This document shows positions 1-9,782 of a stretch of 64,000 nucleotides of DNA, piece after piece. A program made the position numbers and the translations under genes. The DNA is from Serripes groenlandicus (taxonomy: Eukaryota; Mollusca; Bivalvia; Cardiida; Cardiidae). The notes below the pieces were generated by a model. The model was not told the origin of the DNA and did no database searches. It saw only the letters and a list, made by a program, of their open reading frames with translations. The stretch spans positions 31,297,127 through 31,361,126 of the forward strand of contig JASEVX010000005.1 of assembly GCA_031761405.1 (NCBI GenBank), in the 5' to 3' direction. How positions within the stretch are numbered: the stretch's first letter is position 1; each line of letters begins with the position of its first letter.

Positions 1-84
1 GGCAAGACGGCACCGTCTGATTTGAGACTATTATTACTGTGTGGTGCTCATCAACACATTTTTATTTATATATTCTTATATTGC

Positions 85-430
85 TATAATAGAGCTTGTG
101 AACACAATAAATCTTCGATTTCTTATCTGACCTTCACCAAACTTAGGTAGTAGTTAAATATTGATGAGAGCTTGGTTCCTTTCGAAAACCAGCCAGATCC
201 TCCCATGCATGACTGGATTATGGCCCTTGAAATTGTCAAAATTGCTATAAATTTAATACAGCTTGTGAATACAATAGACCTTCCATTTCTTATCTCACCT
301 TCACCAAACTTAGATAGTAGTTATGAGAGCTCGGTTCCTTTTGAAAATGACCAAAAAACCATGCCAGTACAGCAATTAGGCCCTCATGGGCCTCCTGTTA
401 AAATTCAGCATTGCAAGAGTAATATACGGT
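85..430. repeat. Two tandem units of a diverged bivalve-type satellite
   Basis: A unit beginning GCTTGTGAACACAATAAATC at 94 recurs at 261 as GCTTGTGAATACAATAGACC, a period of 167 bp. Both contain CACCTTCACCAAACTTAG and a GAGAGCT-GGTTCCTTT block. The 86-codon open frame here simply follows the second unit. Confidence 0.6.
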
Positions 431-465
431 AACTTTTTTGTTTAAAGTTGCATATTTGACAGGCC

Positions 466-688
466 TTAATCCTTACCCACGTACAACAAATCTGCAGCAG
501 ATGACTTTGAAAACATCTAGAACGAATTATGGAAAATGAAGGTATAATTACTGAAAAGAGTTGAAAACTTTGTGGCAAAATGATATATTGCTCGTTTTGA
601 GCAATTTCTCCTTTTGTCACAATTTTTTTTAGAAAGTTTTCTGCTGCAGAGGCGTCAGAAGGCGTGTGTATAGGTTATAAAGGGTTAA
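466..688 (+). mobile_element. M1 element, subfamily B, plus
   Basis: Starts TTAATCCTTACCCACGTAC and ends AGGGTTAA, so both TTAA ends survive with point changes in the first terminal repeat. CTGCAGCAGATGAC follows the left end. The central AATTGCTCGTTTTGAGCAATT hairpin lies at about 588-612. Confidence 0.8.
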
Positions 689-738
689 AACACCAACCAA
701 TATTATTATTATTAAAGTTGCATATAGCAGGACCAGGC

Positions 739-967
739 TTTAACCATCACCAAATACAACAAACCTGCGGCAGACTACTGAAAACATCTAGGGAACTCGA
801 AAAAAGATAAATGTCTTTAAAAATATAATTATTGATGACTGTAGTTATAAACTTTGTTGCAAAAGCAAAAATTTCTCAGTATGAGCAAATTCTCATTTTG
901 TACAATGTTTTCAAAATCCGTCTGCTGCAGATGCATTAAAATTTCACCTGCATAGGAAAAGGATTTA
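739..967 (+). mobile_element. M1 element, plus, joined to the next copy
   Basis: Left end TTAACCATCACC; right end GGAAAAGGATTTA. Right-hand CGTCTGCTGCAG is intact at about 921-931. Its last four bases (TTTA, from TTAA) also serve as the first four of the copy at 964-1171. Confidence 0.75.
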
Positions 968-1171
968 TTCCTTTCCAACATACAGACTCTATCTGACGCC
1001 TCGCCTCTACTGCAGACGGCTTTTGAAAACATTGTAGCAATTTCTCCTTTAGCAACAATGTTTTCAACTATTCAATAATAATGTTTCCATTTATAAAGGT
1101 TTTCTATATTTTTTTAAGGATAATTTCAAAGTCGTCTGCTGCAGATTTCCATGTAGGCGGGAAAGGGTTAA
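964..1171 (-). mobile_element. M1 element, minus, joined to the previous copy
   Basis: Reads TTTATTCCTTTCCAACATACAG on the left and GGCGGGAAAGGGTTAA on the right. The two inverted CTGCAG blocks are present, but the central hairpin has lost one arm. Confidence 0.75.
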
Positions 1172-1189
1172 AGGTGCATATAGGGGATA

Positions 1190-2234
1190 ACAAGAGAAAG
1201 TTGATGCAAGGCATCAATGTCGCCGGAAAAGACTGCATTGATTTATTTATGTATTCTTGACTTTCCTTAGTCTATTCAAACATTAGGCACGTTGAAATGA
1301 AAACATTTACTTATAAATTTTATATTCACCTATACACTAGGGTATCTATAAAAAATTAACGAAATGTGTACACATTTATCTTGGCTTAAATTTAATTTTG
1401 CTGTTGTTACTTATTTAAATAATAGTATTCATTCATATAATTTCAATGTTTGTCAATCTTATTCGAATCACAAGGTAAATATCCTGGTATTGCTTTAAAG
1501 GGAGGTAATTTGAAGAAAACAAAAGTCTTCAAAAGGAGAAATATATCAGCATTACCGTCTACAGTTTAAATTGTTCTATTGTTTGTGGATTTAAAAATGT
1601 TCTTTTTTTCTTATTTCTACATGTACAACGAAATATTGCGGCTTCTCTTTGACGCTTTGCGTCAAACATTCGTCTTGTACTTGTCTAAAATAAAATAATA
1701 TCACTCGCTTTTTCATATCGAAATGCGCATGCGCGAAAATCGATGTTAAAGGTCACGAACCTACACAACAGAATAGGGTCTATATTTAGCTTAGAAACAG
1801 TTCCTACTTTAGATATTCATGGATTAACATTATTAAATGAATTCTACACAAATCAAGACATCTCTTTGAACATGAAAACAACATTTAGTAAGTTAAAATT
1901 GCTATTAAAAGGAGAATCCGAAATTGACCTCAATGATGACACATAAGAGTCTGCATTAGGGGGTGTTGGTTCACGTCTTGAAGGGACCACTTTTGTCTTC
2001 GTAAATAAGACAAAAAACTTAAATGCGAGTGAAATAAAAAAAACTGCAAACATTAAAAAATCGGAATATTTATTTCATTTTAGATGTGTCATTTATTAGT
2101 GTTCGTAAACAACCACAATTGTAATATGTTCAAATCATCTAGATTTGTTTCTTTCTAATAATAAGCCGCCCTCCCATGTGATTTCCGAAAAGCTATTAAA
2201 AATAGAAGTCGCGGGCTTCTGCCCGGCGACTAAT
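1190..2234 (+). mobile_element. H1 element, copy 1
   Basis: Starts ACAAGAGAAAG and ends GGCGACTAAT, as do the copies at 6882 and 13600. Seen directly: a TTGATGC-AAG-GCATCAA hairpin near the left end, then GTCGCCGG; the right end is a hairpin (GTCGCGGGC-TTCT-GCCCGGCGAC) whose CCGGCGAC complements that left block. There is no long terminal inverted repeat. A short 5' inverted block plus a terminal 3' hairpin followed by CTAAT suggests a non-autonomous Helitron or Helentron-type element; this is inference. A TTGACGC-TTT-GCGTCAA hairpin lies at 1648-1664 and GCGCATGCGC at 1725-1734. No transposase is visible. Confidence 0.7.
1743..1946 (+). CDS. Unrecognised 67-codon frame inside H1 copy 1
   Basis: Opens 8 bp after the GCGCATGCGC palindrome with MLKVTNLHNRIG and ends GESEIDLNDDT. 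I recognise no domain, signal peptide or membrane segment. The same frame is open in the other two H1 copies with one change (N6 to K). The copies are so similar overall that this shows recent spread, not selection. It could be a captured host exon or a chance frame. Confidence 0.2.
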   Translation: MLKVTNLHNRIGSIFSLETVPTLDIHGLTLLNEFYTNQDISLNMKTTFSKLKLLLKGESEIDLNDDT

Positions 2235-2640
2235 GATGTATGCCCACATATACTGAGTAATAACCACATCATAATTATAAAGTTCGGATAAAGCAATGGT
2301 TTTTGAAAGATGGCATTTCCCTATATATGTATGGGGAATAGGTAAATGATATTGGTTTTTGATATCAACTTATTTACAAGAGAAATAAAACAATAGTTAA
2401 ATACCTATCTCAACATGCTATTAATTACAATAAAGGAACACATTAATTTCACAGGTATAGGTAGTACTGTGGGTTTTGATATATTTACAAGATAGGTGGA
2501 TTGATTGTTCTCGGGCACAGAGCCCAAAAGAATTGGCCAATCAGTTTTATTGATCTGTTGTATTAATAGTTATCAACTATAAGTATTAACATTGGTTGAT
2601 ACCATGAACAATCAACTGCTGAAGTGTGAATCTGATAATG
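2235..2640. other. No recognised feature
   Basis: AT-rich single-copy-looking sequence. GATATCAACTTATTTACA here has a weak echo at about 3160-3182. No coding frame or terminal repeat seen. Confidence 0.5.
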
Positions 2641-2870
2641 TTAACCCTTTCCCACATACGACAATTCCGCAGCAGACGACTTTGAACAAGTTTTGTCAAA
2701 ACATGGAAAATCTCTATAATTGAGTGGATAACCTATGACTGAAAGTGGAAAACATTGTGGCAAAAGGAGAAATTGCTCGTTTTGAGCAATTTCTTCTTTT
2801 GTCACTATGTTTTCAAAGAGCGGTCTGCTACAGAGGCGTCAGAAAGCGTCTATATGAGGGAAAGGGTTAG
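2641..2870 (+). mobile_element. M1 element, full length, plus
   Basis: 230 bp. Left TTAACCCTTTCCCACATACG, right GAGGGAAAGGGTTAG. The central hairpin is near perfect. The last base of the terminal TTAA has changed to G, and those four bases start the next copy. Confidence 0.85.
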
Positions 2871-3073
2871 TCCTTTACCACATACAATAATTCAGTAGCA
2901 GATGACTTAAAACATTTAGGGAAAACTACAGATATTTCTGTAATTGAAGGTATAACTATTGTGAGTTAATTAAACTTGGTTGTTATGTGCTATTTCAACT
3001 TTTGCCATAATGCTTTCAAAACTTGTTTGCTGCTGATGTGTCAAACAAACGTCTCTATGTAGGAAAAGGTTGA
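2867..3073 (+). mobile_element. M1 element, diverged, plus
   Basis: Starts TTAGTCCTTTACCACATAC and ends GGAAAAGGTTGA. CAGTAGCAGATGAC and TTTGCTGCTGATG replace the usual PstI-bearing blocks, and one arm of the hairpin is gone. Tandem partner of the copy to its left. Confidence 0.65.
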
Positions 3074-4111
3074 CCCTTTTTCATGGTTTTTTTTGGTGCT
3101 TTGATTTTCATGTAAATAAAAAGTGAAATTTCCTGGTAATATCTAAAATATTCAGTGTATTTGATATCAATTCATTTACAGAATACCAGTTTAAATCGGG
3201 TTTATATCATGAACACATATAAAAAAGTGGGCTAATGGTGTGGACTGCATTAGGAAAAACAATGTGATTCCATCTTTAGTTTGGCAAAGTGGTTGCCAGC
3301 CCTCAGTAACAAACCCTTGGCTAGATTATGATCCTGGTTCCGCTGTCATTACATGGCGAGAACCAATAGTGGAATACATGCCTCTTTATTGGACAGTAAA
3401 GCGGCTCTTCTACTCACATTGATATAAATTATCTGGCGTGTGTTTCCCTCTGAACCTGTTGGCTTTAGTTGTTGCTTGTTAGTTATCACAGAGACGTGGT
3501 TCTCTATGTGTCTTTGATTATAAAAACGTGTAGTTTTTCGTCTTCATGTTATGTTGTGTGGTTAGGTAGGAATATCGTATAAATACAACAAACCTATATT
3601 TTTCATCTTCATTATCTCTCTGGGATTTTCAATTTTCACTATTATGTGGCTTTATTAGATTTGATTAACTTTCTGTTAAGACGTTTATGAACCGTTATTT
3701 AATTGGACAGTGCATCTTGTTGGAAAGCTTTGATTGAAATTAGTTTATAAAAGTTTATTCTAATTCCTGCTGTTTGAAGAAGGTACGAGGAAAGTATTGA
3801 TATTCTAACTGGAAAAAAATAGAAGTGATAACCGAAAGGAAATTGAATAAATAACACACACAACAATTTTGTTTTCCAACAGTGAATTAAAAGATTAAAA
3901 TTGTGATTAAAAGGACAAATTGAACTAAAGGTAAATTATTTATTTGTTCTTTTCTGGGTTATCTGTTGACATCATCTGTGTATTTATTGTAGGATACAAT
4001 TAGCAAATTTAATTTCTAATATTAAAAAAACTAAAATAAAAACAGTCAAGGAAATTAAATAAGCAAAATCTGACTATATGCTATTACATTTATATTATAG
4101 ATAATGATGAG
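3074..4111 (+). other. Gene-poor stretch with a possible TATA box
   Basis: No repeat family recognised. A TTTATAAAAGTTT motif lies at about 3743-3756 and two consensus-like splice donors follow (AAGAAG/GTACGA near 3782 and ACTAAAG/GTAAAT at 3930). The 60-codon frame at 3240-3422 has no recognisable content. The stretch could hold a promoter or 5' untranslated exon; this is speculative. Confidence 0.25.
3883..3930 (+). other. Candidate 5' untranslated exon
   Basis: Bounded by a pyrimidine-rich acceptor (TTTTGTTTTCCAACAG) and a donor (ACTAAAG/GTAAAT). It has no ATG and contains in-frame stops, so it could only be untranslated. It might feed the coding exon at 22176, but no sequence link shows this. 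Confidence 0.2.
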
Positions 4112-4320
4112 TGAACCCTTTCCCTCATATAGACGCTTTCTGACGCCTCTGCAGCAGACGAAAACATAGTGATAAAAGAAGAAATTGCTCAAAACGAGCA
4201 ATTTCTCCTTTTGCCACAATGTTTTTCCACTTTTAGTCATAGGTTATCCATTCATATCATAGAGATTTTCTATTTTTTGACAAAATATGTTTAAAGTCGT
4301 CTGCTGCAGAATTGTCGTAC
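4112..4320 (-). mobile_element. M1 element, subfamily A, minus, right end lost
   Basis: Starts TGAACCCTTTCCCTCATATAG. It runs through the hairpin and GTCGTCTGCTGCAGAATTGTC, then breaks at GTCGTAC where the next copy begins. Confidence 0.75.
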
Positions 4321-4487
4321 AAAAAAAAATCTGCAGCGGATGACTGAATTCACACCTGAAAAAAATTGGAAACCCCTTTTAAATGAAAGTATATAATTGA
4401 ATAGAGTTGAAAACATGGTGGCAAAAGGAGAAATTGCTCGTCTGCTGCAGAGGCGTCAAAAAGTATCTATATAAGGGAAAGCGTTAT
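4321..4487 (+). mobile_element. M1 element, plus, left terminal repeat lost
   Basis: Begins at AAAATCTGCAGCGGATGAC, loses the right arm of the hairpin, and ends ATAAGGGAAAGCGTTAT. The junction with the copy on its left probably formed by recombination between two M1 copies. Confidence 0.65.
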
Positions 4488-4528
4488 TGAGCTTGAACTC
4501 TAGGTAATGGACTTTCTTCTTGATATTA

Positions 4529-4785
4529 TATGTAAGGACTTTTGATGCCTCTGCTGCAGGCCCATTATGAAAACATTGTTGGAAGAGGAGAAATTGCTCT
4601 GCCTGACTTGATCAACATTATACTTATAATTTCAAGAAGTTGTAAATTATTCCTGGGATTTTTTTCACATGAGACAATTTCATCATTAATAAATAAGAGT
4701 TCAAAACATTGTCACACAAGGAAATTTTTTGGCAGTTGTATGATGGAGAGGCGTCAGAAAGTTTCTCTTTGTGGGAAAGGGTCAA
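4529..4785. mobile_element. M1 fragments
   Basis: Two broken pieces: TGCCTCTGCTGCAGG with a hairpin arm near 4544-4600, and GAGGCGTCAGAAAGTTTC-GGGAAAGGGTCAA near 4748-4785. Unrelated sequence lies between them. The 117-codon frame over this area is not a gene. Confidence 0.5.
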
Positions 4786-4803
4786 GTTTGGAGGGATGCT
4801 TTT

Positions 4804-5023
4804 TTAACACTTTCCCTCATACGACAATTCTGCAGCAGACGACTTTGAATATATTTTGTCAAAAAAATAGGTTATCCATTATAACCTATGACTAAAACTG
4901 GAAAACATTGTGGCAAAAGGAGAAATTGCTTGTTTTGAGCAATTTCTTCTTTTGTCACTATGTTTTCAAAAAACCATCTGCTGCAGAGGCGTCAGAAAGC
5001 GTCTATATGAGGGAAAGGGTTAA
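4804..5023 (+). mobile_element. M1 element, subfamily A, plus
   Basis: Starts TTAACACTTTCCCTCATACG; ends TATATGAGGGAAAGGGTTAA. Hairpin AATTGCTTGTTTTGAGCAATT intact. A few bases are deleted before GGTTATCC. Confidence 0.85.
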
Positions 5024-5149
5024 CATATTCAAAAATTCAGGAGATTAAACGCGATTTGATACAGATGGGGGACAAAAAGTTGTATAGTTTACATGATGGA
5101 TAGGATAGTTTCAGTGCTGTATGCTGGGGGTATTTTAAGTGCTGTTTGA

Positions 5150-5322
5150 TTTAAAACATCTGAGAAAAATGGTAAACGATACTGTAAAATGTTTTGATGA
5201 TGATGATTTGAAAGCAATATCGGGCAAGAAGAAAATATATACTTGCTGTTAGCAATTTCTGCATTTTCCGTAAAGTTTTTAAAATTTGTTTGCTGCAAAT
5301 ATAGCCTGGAAAAGGGGGTTAA
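5150..5322 (+). mobile_element. M1 remnant
   Basis: Decayed B-type interior with TTTGCTGCAAATATAG and an end reading GGAAAAGGGGGTTAA. The left terminal repeat is missing. Confidence 0.5.
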
Positions 5323-5324
5323 TT

Positions 5325-5554
5325 TTAACCTTTTCCTGATACAGACGCTTTCTGACACCTCTGCAGCAGACGCGTTTTGAAAACATTGTGACAAAAGGAG
5401 AAATTGCTGAAAATGAGCAATTTCTCTTTTTGCCACAATTTTTTCAACTTTTTGCAGTAATCAATTACCTTCATTTATAGAGATTTTCCAGTATTTTGCA
5501 AACATGCTTTCAAAGTCGGCTGCTGCAGATTTGTTGTATGTGGAAAAGGGTTAA
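5325..5554 (-). mobile_element. M1 element, full length, minus
   Basis: 230 bp from TTAACCTTTTCCTGATACAG to GGAAAAGGGTTAA, with a well-paired ACAAAAGGAGAAATTGC hairpin at about 5389-5430. Confidence 0.8.
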
Positions 5555-5744
5555 ACTCTCCTTGTTTCTGTTTTCCTTTATTGTTTGACAAGTCAGTCTG
5601 TTACACAGAACAGCTAAACAATGAGAGGTTGGGCATTACTGTAAATATTTACTTTACTAATTGTATGCTGCAGACATCTTGTATCAAAACACAGATGGTG
5701 ATTCAGTGATATAGGCATACTTTTTAAGTTTCTTGAGCTGGAAG

Positions 5745-5920
5745 ATTCAAGTTTTTTGGTTGAGTGGTGTGGGATGGGGAATTTGAAACCGGGTGTTAAT
5801 TCCCACTTAGAGTTCTCTCCCCGCACATTTCCCAACCTATAGTACTGGTTTTTCCACCAAAGATTATGAATAAGTTTTCTGTACCTGTGATATTTAACTG
5901 AAATAATCTTGAAAATGGCA
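5745..5920 (+). mobile_element. SINE S1, decayed
   Basis: GGTTGAGTGGTGTGGGATGG resembles an A-box region. GGAATTTGAAACCGGGTGTT and the tail GATATTTAACTGAAATAATC match the S1 copy at 62418. An M1 copy has inserted at a TTAA in its tail and cut it off. Confidence 0.6.
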
Positions 5921-6150
5921 TTAACCCTTTCCCTCATACGACAATTCTGCAGCAGACGACATTGAACGTATTTTGTCAAAACATAGAAAATCTTCTTAAT
6001 TGAATTGATAATCCATGACAAAAAGTGGAAAACATTGTGGCAAAAGAAGAAATTGCACGTTTTGTGCAATTTCTTCTTTTGTCACTATGTTTTCAAAAAG
6101 CGGTCTGCTGCCGAGGCGTCAGAAAGCGTCTATATGAGGGAAAGGGTTAA
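5921..6150 (+). mobile_element. M1 element, full length, subfamily A, plus
   Basis: Close to my reading of the A consensus: 230 bp, perfect 13-bp ends, perfect AAATTGCACGTTTTGTGCAATTT hairpin core. The left flank is the tail of a decayed SINE. Confidence 0.9.
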
Positions 6151-6472
6151 CAACAATATGAATAATTTGAACTGTGCTACGGGAGACCCAACACTCGCAG
6201 GGGTGTATTATGTAACCCAGATCAGACTGTACATTTGCCCTGGCTTTTCACTGCATGCCAATTATCCAACTAAGTATTCAATGTCCCTGTAAAACTGGAT
6301 ATTTTGATCATATGGCATTGGTGTGCATGTAGATATGTATCTACAAATGCCACAAATACCATAAGGTGGGTTCTCCAGTAGACTTTGATCACTGCTTGGC
6401 TCATTTGTTTCCTTCTCAATTTGAGTTTTATTGTATTGACATTTTTAACACAACTTTCAAAATTTTAGTAAT

Positions 6473-6692
6473 TTAACCTTTCCCACATACAAACCTGCAG
6501 TCGACGAATTTAAAAACTACTCTAGGCAAAATTATGGAAAATCTCTATAAATGAATTATAGATATTGAATGCAGATGAAAACATTGTGGCAAAAGGAAAA
6601 AAATGCGCAGTATGAGCAATTTTTCCACAATATTTTTAAAGGTTGTCTGCTGCAGAAGCATCAAAATTCTCCTATAAACTGGAAAGGGTTAA
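6473..6692 (+). mobile_element. M1 element, subfamily B, plus
   Basis: TTAACCTTTCCCACATAC at left and GGAAAGGGTTAA at right. The hairpin's right arm is shortened. TGCTGCAGAAGCATC is retained. Confidence 0.8.
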
Positions 6693-6881
6693 AGGATTTC
6701 ATAATTTGACATAATTTGACATCACAAATATTCACTATCTTTTGATATCAACCAATGCAAGTCAAGGTCACTCTTTCACGAGTATTGTGGTAATTTAACC
6801 CTTTCCCACATACAACAAATTGCAGCAGACGACTTTGAAAATGTCTACTTGAAAATATTGAAAATCTCTATAATTGTATGT

Positions 6882-7927
6882 ACAAGAGAAAGTTGATGCA
6901 AGGCATCAGTGTCGCCGGAAAAGACTGCATTGATTTATTTATGTATTCTTGACTTTCCTTAGTCTATTCAATCATTAGGAACGCAGTAATGAAAACATTT
7001 GCTTATAAATTTTATATACATACCTATACATTAGGGTATCTATAAAAAATTAACGAAATGTGTACACATTTATCTGGCTTAAATTTAATTTTGCTGTTGT
7101 TACTTATTTAAATAATAGTATTCATTCATATAATTTCAATGTTTGTCAATCTTATTCGAATCACAAGGTAAATATCCTGGTATTGCTTTAAAGGGAGGTA
7201 ATTTGAAGAAAACAAAAGTCTTCAAAAGGAGAAATATATCAGCATTACCGTCTACAGTTTAAATTGTTCTATTGTTTGTGGATTTAAAAATGTTCTTTTT
7301 TTCTTATTTCTACATGTACAACGAAATATTGCGGCTTCTCTTTGACGCTTTGCGTCAAACATTCGTCTTGTACTTGTCTAAAATAAAATAATATCACTCG
7401 CTTTTTCATATCGAAATGCGCATGCGCGAAAATCGATGTTAAAGGTCACGAAACTACACAACAGAATAGGGTCTATATTTAGCTTAGAAACAGTTCCTAC
7501 TTTAGATATTCATGGATTAACATTATTAAATGAATTCTACACAAATCAAGACATCTCTTTGAACATGAAAACAACATTTAGTAAGTTAAAATTGCTATTA
7601 AAAGGAGAATCCGAAATTGACCTCAATGATGACACATAAGAGTCTGTATTAGGGGGTGTTGGTTCACGTCTTGAAGGGACCACTTTTGTCTTCGTAAATA
7701 AGACAAAAAACTTAAATGCGAGTGAAATAAAAAAAACTGCAAACATTAAAAAATCAGAATATTTATTTAATTTTAGATGTGTCATTTATTAGTGTTCGTA
7801 AACAACCACAATTGTAATATGTTCAAATCATCTAGATTTGTTTCTTTCTAATAATAAGCCGCCCTCCCATGTGATTTCCGAAAAGCTATTAAAAATAGAA
7901 GTCGCGGGCTTCTGCCCGGCGACTAAT
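6882..7927 (+). mobile_element. H1 element, copy 2, nested in M1
   Basis: Collinear with copy 1 from ACAAGAGAAAG to GGCGACTAAT with only scattered changes (GCATCAGTG in the left hairpin, GTCTGTATT for GTCTGCATT). The right-end hairpin is identical. The flanks are M1 sequence, which brackets the ends to within a few bases. Confidence 0.75.
7436..7639 (+). CDS. Unrecognised 67-codon frame inside H1 copy 2
   Basis: Same frame as at 1743 with lysine at residue 6. It stops at the same TAA. A 79-codon frame on the opposite strand is also conserved, which argues that neither need be real. Confidence 0.2.
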   Translation: MLKVTKLHNRIGSIFSLETVPTLDIHGLTLLNEFYTNQDISLNMKTTFSKLKLLLKGESEIDLNDDT

Positions 7928-8439
7928 AATTACTGATAAAAGTTGAAAACATGGTGGCTAAATAAGAAATTGCTCGTTTTGAGCCATTTCTTGTTTTGTC
8001 ACATTTTTTTTCCAAAAAGCTGTCCCTTGCAGATGTGTCAAATTGTATCAACAGGTGGGAAAGGGTTAAGGGGATAATAAAACCTCATTTGGAGTGATTG
8101 GGATTCTTTTTGAAAAAAGCACAAAAAGATGTATGAGTGGAATGAAGGAGGCTGAACAATAACCAGGAAATGATGCAGGTTAGATAATGTAATGGGTATA
8201 CTTTCAGCTGTTGTACAAGTCATAGCAAAATGGAAGATTTGAAATAGTTTAGTTGAAAACATAGTAAGAAAGTGCTGATATTGTGCAATTTCTCCAATTT
8301 CCCACAATGTTTCCCTTAGTCCTCAGACAAAGGTGTGTTAAGTTGTCGATCTGTATAGTAATAGGGATAATGAATTATCAGTTAATGATAAAAAAGATCA
8401 TATGAAAATGAATGTTTACATTAGGAGCATTAAATCATA

Positions 8440-8655
8440 TATGCCGCCAGAAGTTGGGAGCAAGATACCAGGGTTCGATCCACTGTCAGATATCGCACCA
8501 ACGAGTCTTGAAAGAGGGTAGAAAGGTTCGCTCAGGGTTGCGGGGACTACAACTGTCGGGATAGACAGTACCAGTAGTACTGGTAATTTATCGAGGAAAG
8601 GCAGTCATATAACTAGAATACTGTTGAAAGAGTTGTGAAACACCATTCAAACAAA
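8440..8655 (+). mobile_element. SINE S2, decayed
   Basis: B-box GGGTTCGATCC at about 8471-8481. Further along come GCTCAGGGTTGCGGGGACTAC, ACCAGTAGTACTGGTAA and the tail TAACTAGAATACTGTTGAAAG, in the same order as in the S2 copies at 18001 and 18276. The A-box is eroded. Confidence 0.6.
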
Positions 8656-8672
8656 CAATAAATCAGAGCTAG

Positions 8673-8900
8673 ATAACCCTTTCCCCCATACGACAGTTCT
8701 GCAGCAGACGACTTTGAACATATTTTGTCAAAAAATAGAAAATCTCTTTAATTGAATGGATAATTAACCTATGACTAAAAGTAGAAAACATTGTGGCAAA
8801 AGGAGAAATTGCTCATCTTGAGCAATTTCTTCTTTTGACACTATGTTTTCAAAAAGCTGTCTGCTGCGACAGAAAGCGTCTATATGAGGAAAAGGGATAA
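8673..8900 (+). mobile_element. M1 element, subfamily A, plus
   Basis: Ends are ATAACCCTTTCCCCCATACG and GGAAAAGGGATAA, so both TTAA sites read ATAA. The right end abuts the M2 foldback directly. Confidence 0.8.
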
Positions 8901-9068
8901 GGGGCATTTTGCATGTTTTAAAATCCTTATTTGACCCTCTAACCCATTTTGTGTGTACTTAAAAGAATCGTCTCAGTGAGACGATTCTTTTGAGTATCCA
9001 CAACATGGGTTAGTGGGTCAAATAAGGATTTTAAAACATGCAAAATGCCCCTCCTTATCTGGACCTCT
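8897..9068. mobile_element. M2 foldback element
   Basis: Long inverted repeat. GGGGCATTTTGCATGTTTTA at 8901 is matched in reverse by TAAAACATGCAAAATGCCCC ending near 9052. The centre is AATCGTCTCA-G-TGAGACGATT. The right terminus reads CCTTATCTGGACCTCT; the left terminus merges with M1. Other copies: 56555, 58271 and 59322, plus half copies in the 33155 array. Confidence 0.8.
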
Positions 9069-9149
9069 GATAAATGATACAAACAAATTTACAATTGTAT
9101 TGACTGTTAAAATACAGTAGTATTATTTGTACCCAGGAAGTGATTTAGG

Positions 9150-9342
9150 AGTATGCAGCGGTGTGGCCCAGCAGTTTGTTTCTTGGAATTTGACCAGACA
9201 CTGGCAACCTCCAAAGTTTGATCTCTGTTTGCTGTGGGCATTATAAAGTGTCCTTTGACAGGGCATATTGCCTAGCCTATTACTGGTTAGTCAACCAATG
9301 GTCATGTTGCCAGAGTGTAACTGAATGCTGTTTAAAGCGACT
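9150..9342 (+). mobile_element. SINE S1, decayed
   Basis: GCAGCGGTGTGGCCCAGCAG (A-box-like) and AAAGTTTGATCTC (B-box-like). GCATATTGCCTAGCCTATTACTGG and GTAACTGAATGCTGTTTAAAG correspond to the S1 body and tail. An M1 copy begins at the tail's TTAA. Confidence 0.55.
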
Positions 9343-9626
9343 TTAACCGGGTGTACCACATACAACAACTGTGCAGCAGACGACTTTGATAACATGGGCA
9401 AAAACATGAAAAATCTACCATAAATGAGAGATTAATTATTGAGAGTTGAATGAAGGCAATTTGGGGCAAATAGAGAAATTGCTCATTATGAAAAAAAGTT
9501 GAAAACATTGTGGCAAAAGAAGAAAGTGCTTGTTTAGATCAATTTCTTTTTTTGTCACAATGTTTTCAGAAGTCGTCTGCTGCAGATGCATCAGAAAGCG
9601 CCTGCAAGTGGGAAAGGGAGGGTTAA
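9343..9626 (+). mobile_element. M1 element, subfamily B, enlarged
   Basis: 284 bp. AAAGTTGAAAACATTGTGGCA appears as an extra block after a first GAGAAATTGCTCATTATG, so the element carries a partial internal duplication of the hairpin arm. Right end GGGAAAGGGAGGGTTAA has four extra bases. Confidence 0.75.
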
Positions 9627-9782
9627 TCGGAAATATCTATAAAAAAGGTGTCTGAATAAGGAGCTACAAATTGTAGAATTATCTACAATATATTGATGGA
9701 CACATTAGAATAGGATGGATTACTTGTACTAATATCGAAAACTAGGGAATGATTGGGGCTAAGTGATATATATTGATCACCT

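Larger units (their letters stand above)
6795..8069 (+). mobile_element. M1 element split by H1 copy 2
   Basis: Left part (6795-6881) starts TTAACCCTTTCCCACATAC and runs to CTCTATAATTGTATGT. The right part (7928-8069) resumes with AATTACTGATAAAAGTTG and ends GTGGGAAAGGGTTAA. Together they make a normal B-type M1 of about 230 bp, so H1 inserted after M1. Confidence 0.85.

Noticed and set aside
5614..6069. 151-codon minus-strand frame
   Set aside because: Made of a decayed SINE joined to an M1; the M1 part appears in the same frame at many other loci.
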